Part shown: positions 30,206 through 37,383 of the stretch, in pieces
Layout: every line of letters starts with the position of its first letter
Numbering within the stretch: the stretch's first letter is position 1
Source: an uncultured Sulfolobales archaeon
Lineage (GTDB): Archaea; Thermoproteota; Thermoprotei_A; Sulfolobales; NBVN01
Reading direction: 5' to 3'
NCBI GenBank assembly: GCA_938083005.1
Contig: CALKCU010000057.1
Span: 1-47,011 of the forward strand
Length of the DNA stretch: 47,011 bases
The notes under the pieces: model-generated
Told to the model about the DNA's origin: nothing
Seen by the model: only the letters and a program-made list of their open reading frames with translations
Database searches by the model: none
Program-made: the position numbers and the translations under genes

Positions 30206-30340
30206 GTGAACCCGGTGTACGCGATGGGGGGTAGGCAGAGGACTAGTCTCTTCATGGGTATAGGCGAAAGTGGCGGCTCTAAGGAAGCCGAGAAAACCGA
30301 GAGCGGGGGCAAGAAGCGGGCGCAGAAGGGGAGGAAGTAG
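30206..30340 (+). CDS. Small basic protein ORF (44 aa) upstream of SPOUT methyltransferase
   Basis: Hand-translated from GTG: MNPVYAMGGRQRTSLFMGIGESGGSKEAEKTESGGKKRAQKGRK*; TATA-like CTTAAAAG ~15-20 nt upstream; 12 nt before next ORF. Confidence 0.45.
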   Translation: MNPVYAMGGRQRTSLFMGIGESGGSKEAEKTESGGKKRAQKGRK

Positions 30341-30352
30341 CTCGGGGTTCCC

Positions 30353-31177
30353 GTGTTCGAGTGGCCACCTCCGAGACCTTCTAGAGACCTAACAGTGATC
30401 GTGCCCTCTTCCAACCTCTCCATATACGAGGACCCGAGGCTAAAGACTAGAGTAGCCGGGGAGTACGCCAGGGCCTTGGCCGTCTTCCGGGTCTCGACCT
30501 TCGTGGCCTTCAGGGACCCGGAGACGACCGAGGAGGATCACCGCCTCTTCCTCAAAGTTCTGACCTACATGCTCGTCCCACCCTACTTAAGGGTCAAGGC
30601 CAAGCCCATGGACAGGGACCTCCGCTTCGCCGGGCTCTTACCCCCTCTCACTCTTTACTCCCATAACCCTGAGAATAGGTCCCCGCAGGTCGGGGACATC
30701 AGGTTCGGGCTCGTACTCAACGAGTACGGTCTAGTAGACATAGGCTGGGGGAAGCCGTGTAGGTTGGTGGACGCGGACTATGTGAAGCCCGGAGAGATAG
30801 AGCTGGTCAGGGTAACGAGCGTGGACCCCCTCCTATGCCGTGAGGAGACTAGCGCGCAGATCTACGCGGGTTACAGAGTGGTAGAGGCGACGGACAGCGG
30901 TAGCCTCGCGAGACTCCTCGAGAGCTGCGACTTAGTCGTAAACACGAGCAAGAGGGGGGAGCCCCTAGGGGGTAGAGCCTTAGAAAGGATGAGGGGGGCC
31001 AGGTCCCTCTGCCTACTCTTCGGTAACCCGAGGAAGGATTTCGACGAGCTTGTCGGGGCGGGAGTGAGAGTGGATCTTACGGTAAACTTCATCCCGAACC
31101 AGGGGACGCTAACGGTCAGGACGTACGAAGCCCTGGTTTCGGTCCTGGCGATACTCAACGTGCTGCTAGGGCCGTAG
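30353..31177 (+). CDS. SPOUT-class RNA methyltransferase (DUF171 / SPOUT1 family)
   Basis: FEWPPPRPSRDLTVIVPSSNLSIYEDPRLKTRVAGEYARALAVFRV...LTVNFIPNQGTLTVRTYEALVSVLAILN (SPOUT knot end); divergent to rpl3 as in other archaea. Confidence 0.88.
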   Translation: MFEWPPPRPSRDLTVIVPSSNLSIYEDPRLKTRVAGEYARALAVFRVSTFVAFRDPETTEEDHRLFLKVLTYMLVPPYLRVKAKPMDRDLRFAGLLPPLTLYSHNPENRSPQVGDIRFGLVLNEYGLVDIGWGKPCRLVDADYVKPGEIELVRVTSVDPLLCREETSAQIYAGYRVVEATDSGSLARLLESCDLVVNTSKRGEPLGGRALERMRGARSLCLLFGNPRKDFDELVGAGVRVDLTVNFIPNQGTLTVRTYEALVSVLAILNVLLGP

Positions 31178-31201
31178 CGAGCGGGGTCTGAGGATAGCTA
31201 C

Positions 31202-31390
31202 GAAGCCCCCCAACCGCGGCTTCCCACCAGGGCTGCTTCCCTGGCGATCGCTCCCGAGGAGGGTTCGCGAACCTCATGCATGCGGGGGAGCGACGCTCCG
31301 AGCCCACGGTCACTCCCTGGGAGGGGGCACGCTAGATGGGGGTCCCGCTCCGCCGAGTTCGACAGCTGCTAGACCGCTCTGTCAGCGGTC
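31202..31390. ncRNA. Candidate structured RNA between convergent genes
   Basis: GAAGCC/GGCTTC, CCAGGG(31227-32)/CCCTGG(31239-44), TCGCTCCC(31248-55)/GGGAGCGA(31286-93) enclosing GGTTCGCGAACC, GACCGCT(31372-78)/AGCGGTC(31384-90). Confidence 0.35.
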
Positions 31391-31463
31391 TCCATGGGGT
31401 GGAAAGCCCCCGGACGCGGGAGGAACCGTGAGCGCTGGGAACGAGCGAGCCCAAAGCGAGTCT

Positions 31464-32222
31464 CTACTCCGCGGTCTGCTCTCCGGGTCGTGCTGCCCGG
31501 GGGTTCTTGGGCCTAACCGGGACCCTTTCGCCGTCACCCAGGACCCAGAACGTTCCGTCGCCCCTCTTCTCGACCTTCCATATAGCTGCCTCGTGCTTTA
31601 CCCTCTCGACAACCTCCCGCAGCACACCGATGGCAGCCTTTCTCCCCACGCCAACTACTCCTACAGCGAAAACGGCATCGCCCGGCTTGAATGTACCTAC
31701 GCTGTGGTACACTGCGACATGCTTCACTCCCTCGGTTCGAGAGGCCTCGCTAGCTATCCTCTCCAAGGCTCTCTCCGTGTACTCCGCATGGTACTCGTAC
31801 CTCAGCTCCTCGACTCTGCTGTCCTCCACGCTACCCTTAACTACACCGAGGAATACCGCGATAGCTCCGGATTCCGGGTCGAGCTTGGTCAGCAGGTTCT
31901 TCAAGAACCCCTCGACGTCTACGGTCCGTCCGAGGACGAGGTGGGCCTCGTGGGTACCACCGCCCCCAGCGGAGGGAGGGACGAGGTCTACCGTCGGCTC
32001 TGAGCATAGGTCTAGGCGCTCATCCGGATCTCTGATTATGCTCCCCCCGTGTATCACGAGGACGCGCCCGCTGAAGACGAGCTCCCTCAGCTCGGGACGC
32101 ACCCGGGCAACCGACTCCAGGACCTCGCCCACGCTCACGTGGCAAGAATCGGCTACAAACTCCTCAGAGTCCTTGCCAACCATCTCTCTGAGCAGCGCGT
32201 AGTACCTCACTCGAAACTTCAT
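31464..32222 (-). CDS. Molybdopterin synthase MoaD-MoaE fusion
   Basis: N-terminal ubiquitin-like MoaD (RYYALLREMVGKDSEEF...DLVPPSAGGGG) then MoaE (SGAIAVFLGVVKG...LRYEYHAEYTERALERIA...VAVYHSVGTFKPGDAVFAVGVVG...HEAAIWKVE). Confidence 0.92.
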   Translation of the reverse strand: MKFRVRYYALLREMVGKDSEEFVADSCHVSVGEVLESVARVRPELRELVFSGRVLVIHGGSIIRDPDERLDLCSEPTVDLVPPSAGGGGTHEAHLVLGRTVDVEGFLKNLLTKLDPESGAIAVFLGVVKGSVEDSRVEELRYEYHAEYTERALERIASEASRTEGVKHVAVYHSVGTFKPGDAVFAVGVVGVGRKAAIGVLREVVERVKHEAAIWKVEKRGDGTFWVLGDGERVPVRPKNPRAARPGEQTAE

Positions 32223-32287
32223 AAGACCTCACCCTTGGGAGTCCTGGCGCCCAAAAAAGCTGCGAGCGCGCCAGCGGAAGACGAAGC

Positions 32288-32806
32288 TTACTGAGAGGGC
32301 TCTTTCCCGGCGCTCCCGCTAAGCCGGCTTCTCACAGTCTCGATCACATCGTTTATGGTCTTCCAGTGCCTTCCCTGCCAGTAGGCCTTCTGGCACTTCG
32401 CGCAGTACCAGAAGGTGTCGTACTTATTCAGGACCTCGGGTGGCACTAGGTGGGCCACTTGCGCTTTCAGCACGATATCGAGCTTGCTGTTGCATAGGGG
32501 GCACCTGGTGTTCCCCTTGTCGAACTTTATGCTGAGACCCAGCTTCTCCGCGACCAGCGCGAGCATGTCGACCACCTCGACCACGTCCGGTGGGATGTAG
32601 ACGGACCTTAGGTTTCTCTTCACGGCTCTTCTGTGGAGCCCTAGGTCTCTCGTAATTATTACCCTGTCCTCCCGCACTGCTAGGCTGATGACGTCTCTGT
32701 CTCGCGTCCTCCTGGAGTACTCCGTGTCGTAGCCCAGCACTCTCAACCACCGGGCTAGGTTGCCCAGCATGCTGTCCACGACTATCTTAACCATCGCCGC
32801 GTCCAC
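32288..32806 (-). CDS. Mut7-C RNase-domain protein (DUF82, PIN-like fold with zinc ribbon)
   Basis: IVVDSMLGNLARWLRVLGYDTEYSRRTRDRDVISLAVREDRVIITRD...CPLCNSKL...FWYCAKCQKAYWQGRHW. Confidence 0.93.
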   Translation of the reverse strand: MDAAMVKIVVDSMLGNLARWLRVLGYDTEYSRRTRDRDVISLAVREDRVIITRDLGLHRRAVKRNLRSVYIPPDVVEVVDMLALVAEKLGLSIKFDKGNTRCPLCNSKLDIVLKAQVAHLVPPEVLNKYDTFWYCAKCQKAYWQGRHWKTINDVIETVRSRLSGSAGKEPSQ

Positions 32807-32961
32807 AGACTAGAGCAGGTCGAATCTTATAGGTCAAACCGCCCTCGGCCGGAGTAGTGTGACGCCCGAAACGCAAGGCCCAGCGCGAACCCGAGGAGTG
32901 TCCCGCGAGTGGGGCTCAGCCGGGAGCTAAGGCTATCGCGAGCCCGAGACTCCGTGCAGGC

Positions 32962-33228
32962 CTAGTCGCTCTCCGGCTCCTCCTTCGTCGTCAGGATCTT
33001 CAGCGCCCTCTCGGTTATGTGCACGAAGAACTTCTCCTCGCTGATCGTGGTCACCCTGACGAAGCCTCTCAGCTCCAAGACCATCAGCAGCTTGAGAAAC
33101 TCGCCGAACGAGATATCCCTGCTCTTCCTCAGCTCCATGAAGAGAGCGTCCCCCGCTATCGTACCTCCCGCTCTCACTACGGCTTCGAGAACGGCGACCG
33201 TGGGTACTACCTGCCTCATCCTCCTCAT
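32962..33228 (-). CDS. Small winged-helix-like uncharacterised protein
   Basis: 88 aa; FGEFLKLLMVLELRGFVRVTTISEEKFFVHITERALKIL resembles a wHTH C-terminal half; TATA-like CTTTTAAAGG upstream. Confidence 0.65.
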   Translation of the reverse strand: MRRMRQVVPTVAVLEAVVRAGGTIAGDALFMELRKSRDISFGEFLKLLMVLELRGFVRVTTISEEKFFVHITERALKILTTKEEPESD

Positions 33229-33413
33229 GCGTGACCACTCTTAGTGTGGACACGATCCTTTAAAAGCGAGACTCCGAAAGAGTTCCCCATCGCGGGCGCT
33301 CAGTCGTGCCCCCCTCTACTCGTCGTGGAGCTAAAGCTGTCAGCGTAACCCCCTCACCGCATCTCGGGCGTTTCGCTTCGCGGTCGAGCGCGGCCCTACT
33401 GATCATGCTCTTG

Positions 33414-33779
33414 CTAGCCCTCCCAGATGAAGCTCGGGACCTCCTGGATGTTTATTATCGGAACGTTAATAGCTCCAGCCTTGTAGCCCTTGCTAAGCTC
33501 CACGTGCTCCCCAGTCTCCTCCGATCTGACTATGGCGTAGTTCCTGTCCGTCGGCATCTTGCAGCCCTCATCTAGCCAGTAGTAGATGAGGGGGATCCCG
33601 TAGTACCTGTAGAAGTCCTTGAACACGGCCATTATCCCGTAGACGCAGACATTGTCCCTGGGAGCGAACCTGACGATGTATGTCGGCTGGCCCATAGTCA
33701 TCCCTGACGCTGCGAGCCTCGCTAGATCTGAGAAATCCTTCACCCTGATCCTCACGACCCTGTCTCCCAGGCTCTCCAC
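33414..33779 (-). CDS. Uncharacterised archaeal protein (121 aa)
   Basis: GTG start preceded ~30 nt by GCTTTATAAGC; VVRIRVKDFSDLARLAASGMTMGQPTYIVRFAPRDNVCVYGIMAVFKDFYRYYGIPLIYYW. Confidence 0.7.
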   Translation of the reverse strand: MESLGDRVVRIRVKDFSDLARLAASGMTMGQPTYIVRFAPRDNVCVYGIMAVFKDFYRYYGIPLIYYWLDEGCKMPTDRNYAIVRSEETGEHVELSKGYKAGAINVPIINIQEVPSFIWEG

Positions 33780-33835
33780 TCTAATCCCGCAGTTAACGCG
33801 GGGGCGTGCTTATAAAGCAGACTGGTATCTAGGAC

Positions 33836-34150
33836 GGTCATCGCCTGCCACCCGCGAGCCCCGACGGGAGACATGCGTGTCCGAGGCTCGTTGGTGCTCC
33901 GGGCCTGGCAGAGCCGCGACCGAGCTTGGGAAGGTCGGGGCTACGAAGTTCCCGGAAGCGGGAGAGGTTAGAGAGAGGATCGGGGCTGTTGCCTCGCGGA
34001 CTTCCGGGGAGCGATTCTAACTCCCTACGGACGGAGTGAAGGACTCCCCGCGCTACTCGACCTCACCTCGCTCAGCGCGAGCGAGTTTGTGATATCCGGC
34101 ATCTGTACGCACTGGAGCGGCACTCCGAAGCGTGGCGGGACTGACGCTTT
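33836..34150. ncRNA. Candidate structured RNA locus (type unknown)
   Basis: Long intergenic stretch with CTGCCA/TGGCAG, CGAGCC/GGCTCG, GACA-TGCG-TGTC, CTCGCTC/GAGCGAG and interleaved CCGGAAG/CTTCCGG and GTTAGA/TCTAAC pairings. Confidence 0.35.
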
Positions 34151-34192
34151 ATAGAGAACCGCGCTAGGGCTTCTACGCGTGCTCGGAAGAGG

Positions 34193-34330
34193 ATGGAGGA
34201 CCCGACGTACTTGGGGAGACTCCGTGCTCAGCTGGGCGGGCTACCCCTGGCGGTCAAGTACGTGATCGACGTAGGCCGCGCCTTCGGAGGCGATGAAGTT
34301 CCTCCCCACGACCGTGTCCTGAGGGTTTGA
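34193..34330 (+). CDS. Small uncharacterised ORF (45 aa)
   Basis: MEDPTYLGRLRAQLGGLPLAVKYVIDVGRAFGGDEVPPHDRVLRV*; TATA-like CTTTATAG at ~34147-34154; T-run CCTTTTT just after stop. Confidence 0.4.
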   Translation: MEDPTYLGRLRAQLGGLPLAVKYVIDVGRAFGGDEVPPHDRVLRV

Positions 34331-34565
34331 GATCCTTTTTGCCCCCCAATCAGTCATGCTATGCCCGAGCGCGAAGGTCGCGTGGTACTCGGGGTCAAGA
34401 GCTCACCCCGAGAGCGGTCAGGCGTTCGTGAACCTGGAGACCACGCTCCCAAGCCTCCCCCGACGTTGAGCCGCCCCGCGGGTCGCCCCCGGCGCTCGGT
34501 CGAGGCTTCGCCGGGCGCGGGGCTCGGTCCACGGACGGGTCTCCCGAGCCGGGCCGCAGCCCGGT

Positions 34566-35198
34566 TTACGAGTGTAGAGACTTTACCAGGTACAGGCTAC
34601 CGTCTTCGGCACTGATGGTGAGCAGGCAGTCTCCCCGGACGTAGCAGAGCGCCACGATTGCTGACACTATCGCGTCTCGGAGGTCCCTCCTTAGGGCCCT
34701 AGAACCGTAGATGCCCAGGTCTACTCCGAGACTCCTCGCCAGCTCAAAGCAGTCCCCCGCGCCGGAGCTCTTCAGAGCACTCCTGGGGTGGGTCTCTATG
34801 ACCACTACTCCCTCTGCCGCGAGCCTCTCGTAGAGCCTCCACCCCCTCGTGGCGAGCTTCCTCATGTGTGCGAAGCTGGGGGGCAGCACTCGGAAGCCCA
34901 TCCGCACCATCTCCCTGTCCAGGGACCTAAGCCTAGGCTCCTTGGTTATGGGAGAGTCCATGCTGACGACTCCGACCCCGTCGGATAGTATGCTCGAGAC
35001 TATCTGCTCGTCGCTGTAGAGGCACTCGACCCTGGCCAAGCTCATGCTGTGGAGGTCTATGAGCGCGTAGCCGCTGCAGTTGCGCTCCTCGGCGGCTAGG
35101 TCGAGCCCGGAGACCCTCGCAAGTGTTCGAGGGGTCCCGGATGGCCGGAGAGCACCGCTCGTCGGAGAAGACCCTCGAGAGCTCTGCGGAGCACTCAC
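34566..35198 (-). CDS. DUF429-type predicted nuclease (RNase H-like fold)
   Basis: SGLDLAAEERNCSGYALID...VVSMDSPIT...RMGFRVLPPSFAHMRKLATRGWRLYERLAAEGVVVIETHPRSALK...LRDAIVSAIVALCYVRG; GTG at 35198 overlaps the upstream stop (GTGA). Confidence 0.82.
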   Translation of the reverse strand: MSAPQSSRGSSPTSGALRPSGTPRTLARVSGLDLAAEERNCSGYALIDLHSMSLARVECLYSDEQIVSSILSDGVGVVSMDSPITKEPRLRSLDREMVRMGFRVLPPSFAHMRKLATRGWRLYERLAAEGVVVIETHPRSALKSSGAGDCFELARSLGVDLGIYGSRALRRDLRDAIVSAIVALCYVRGDCLLTISAEDGSLYLVKSLHS

Positions 35199-36130
35199 CG
35201 AGCGCACAGCACCTCCTCGACCTTGGAGAGGCACCACCTAACGTAGGGACCGGCTATGCCCAGCGGGAGCAGGAGCCTGTAGACCCACGGCGGGCGCAGG
35301 GAAAAGCCGGCAGCGTTGCGGTGTCCACCGCCCCCCAGCCTCTTGGCTATCTCTCGGACGTCGACCCCGCCCCCGCTCCTCAAGCTCGCAGACCCCTTCC
35401 TGCACACGACTACCACGTCTGCCCCAAGCCTTGAGATCAGGAGGGACGCTACGTAGGACGTTACGTGGTCCTTAACGGACTTGTAGTAGTAGGCTACCCT
35501 GAGCCCGCAGAGGTTTTTGAGCTTGCACTTCTTAAGGGCCTCGGAGAGTATCCTAAGCTCCCTGTCTACGCTGTCCTCGACTACTCTCAGCACCTCCTCA
35601 TCCATCAGGGAGCCGGACGCTAGCCTAGCCACGACCCTCCTCCTCCAGTTCTCGCCCCTGCTGTTGCCGACGTACCTGGCTAGGAAGTTGCCGAGCCAGT
35701 CGTCAAAGGCCCAGAGGTCCAGGGAGCACGCAGCTCTCGCTATACGCTCTGACACGGCGTCCCCGGAGCCCAGCTCTCTGTACACTATACCCGCCGTGCA
35801 CGTGGAGGTGTCCTGGTAGAGCCTGACCCCCGCGTTCAGGAACATCTCGATCCACGGGGGGTCCCAGACGTGGTGGTCAAACCACCACACTCTGATGCCT
35901 GACCCGGTTAGCCTCCTCAAGGTTTCCAGGAGGGGCTCCAGACCGTCGCTGTTCGGGCTGAGGTCGCACACGTATACTTCGCACTCCCCCGGGCACTTTA
36001 TGGCCGAGAAGACCCTAGGCAGCAAGTGGGGTTGCGTGAATACGTATTTGTCCACACCGCCCAGGCTTCGCGTCAGAATAGCCGCGGAGGCTGCCCCGTC
36101 TAGGTCCGTGTGCGTGACTACGATCTTCAA
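35195..36130 (-). CDS. DHH-superfamily phosphoesterase (DHH/DHHA1)
   Basis: VVTHTDLDGAASAAIL, CDLSPN, WFDHHVW, GGGVDVREIAKRLGGGGHRNAAGF. Confidence 0.92.
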   Translation of the reverse strand: MKIVVTHTDLDGAASAAILTRSLGGVDKYVFTQPHLLPRVFSAIKCPGECEVYVCDLSPNSDGLEPLLETLRRLTGSGIRVWWFDHHVWDPPWIEMFLNAGVRLYQDTSTCTAGIVYRELGSGDAVSERIARAACSLDLWAFDDWLGNFLARYVGNSRGENWRRRVVARLASGSLMDEEVLRVVEDSVDRELRILSEALKKCKLKNLCGLRVAYYYKSVKDHVTSYVASLLISRLGADVVVVCRKGSASLRSGGGVDVREIAKRLGGGGHRNAAGFSLRPPWVYRLLLPLGIAGPYVRWCLSKVEEVLCAR

Positions 36131-36149
36131 AGCGGGGATTCCTTTAGAA

Positions 36150-36608
36150 CTACCTTATCGGCTTCTGCTTCTTGCCCTTGAGCAGCTCCTTCAGCGACAC
36201 ACCGTTGACTGCTATCACCTTGTATCTGACACCCGGGAGGTCGCCCATAGACTTGCCCCTAGTGCCTCCTATCCCCTCTATTATCACCTCGTCGTGCTCG
36301 TCTATGAACGTTACTCCACCGTCCCACGGAACGAAGGCCGTCACGACCTTGCCGTTCTTGACTAGCTGGACTCTGACGCACTTCCTCAAGGCCGAGTTGG
36401 GCTGCCTGGACTCTATCCCCACCTTCTCTATTACGATACCGCGGGCCATGGGGGCTCCCTCCAGAGGATCGTATCTCTCCTTCAACCTCATCATCCTGAC
36501 CCTGAACTCCCTCAGAGACCACCTAAACTTCAACCTCTTCAGCCTCAGCTTCCTGGCAGCGTAGAGACCCTTCGGAGCTTTAGAGCCGGGCACGCTCCAC
36601 ACCCCCAA
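36150..36608 (-). CDS. rps12: Ribosomal protein uS12
   Basis: [69 protein letters not shown]. Confidence 0.97.
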   Translation of the reverse strand: MGVWSVPGSKAPKGLYAARKLRLKRLKFRWSLREFRVRMMRLKERYDPLEGAPMARGIVIEKVGIESRQPNSALRKCVRVQLVKNGKVVTAFVPWDGGVTFIDEHDEVIIEGIGGTRGKSMGDLPGVRYKVIAVNGVSLKELLKGKKQKPIR

Positions 36609-36635
36609 CGCTAGAGCACTGCTAGCTTATGAACT

Positions 36636-37031
36636 TCAAATGATCGAGACCACGTCAATGTCGAAGTACCTCTTGAGTATCGTTCTGACCTTGTTGACGT
36701 TCCTACCGCCCTTGCCTATGGCCAGGCCCTTATCCTCGGGGCTCACCCTGACGTAGAGAACCTTCCTGCCGTCCTTGAGCTTCATCAGGCTGGTCCCGAG
36801 GACCCTGGCTGGCAGGAAGAGGTTCTTGACGAAGTCCTCCAGGCTGTCCGCCCACTCCACCACCTCTATCCTCTTGCCCAGTATCTTAGACAACCTCTTG
36901 ACGTTGACCCCGCGGCTCCCGATGGCTAGTCCGGCCTTGCCGGGCGGGACGATGAATACTATAGAGCCGCCGCTGGAGTCTATTACGCAGTCCTTGACGT
37001 CGACCCCTGTTACGTCACTAAAGAGAGCCAT
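36636..37031 (-). CDS. nusA: NusA-like KH-domain transcription factor
   Basis: VFIVPPGKAGLAIGSRGVNVKRLSKILGKRIEVVEW...VSPEDKGLAIGKGGRNVNKVRTIL (two KH motifs). Confidence 0.94.
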   Translation of the reverse strand: MALFSDVTGVDVKDCVIDSSGGSIVFIVPPGKAGLAIGSRGVNVKRLSKILGKRIEVVEWADSLEDFVKNLFLPARVLGTSLMKLKDGRKVLYVRVSPEDKGLAIGKGGRNVNKVRTILKRYFDIDVVSII

Positions 37032-37062
37032 GTACCTTAGCTCCTCATTGCTCAGCTTAATC

Positions 37063-37383
37063 TCAGACAGAGCCCGCCACCTCTGCGAGCCTGGACTCGC
37101 CGAAATCGAGAATGGCCATCACCGAGACCGGGAACTGCTTACCGCAGAGGAGGCCGAGCTCGTAGCTAGTTCCCGGGTACCTCACGACCGGTATCCCGCC
37201 CAACTTCGCGTAGTAGAGCACGTCTGCTTCGATTGCCGGCAGGATCTTCTCAGCTATTACCACGGCCTTGGCCTTGCCCCTCAGTATCGCGCTCAGGCTC
37301 CTCTTGCTCCCGAGTATGCACCTGCCCGTCCTTATCACGTTCTTTATCTCCCTCTCCAGCTCTGGCTTGGCGATCTCCTTCAC
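37063..37383 (-). CDS. rpl30e: Ribosomal protein eL30
   Basis: LEREIKNVIRTGRCILGSKRSLSAILRGKAKAVVIAEKILPAIEADVLYYAKLGGIPVVRYPGTSYELGLLCGK. Confidence 0.95.
   Translation of the reverse strand: MKEIAKPELEREIKNVIRTGRCILGSKRSLSAILRGKAKAVVIAEKILPAIEADVLYYAKLGGIPVVRYPGTSYELGLLCGKQFPVSVMAILDFGESRLAEVAGSV

Noticed and set aside
33836-34150. SRP RNA identity for this structured region (minus-strand TGCCAGGCCCGGAGCA)
   Set aside because: Resembles helix 8 (GUCAGGCCCGGAAGGGAGCA) only partly; the GGAA tetraloop closed by CCC/GGG is absent.
34490-34563. Hairpins CCCCGGCGCTCGG/CCGGGCGCGGGG and CCGGGC-CGCA-GCCCGG after the DUF429 stop, possible intrinsic terminator
   Set aside because: No T-run follows on the relevant strand; archaeal termination is mainly U-tract driven, so no terminator is called.
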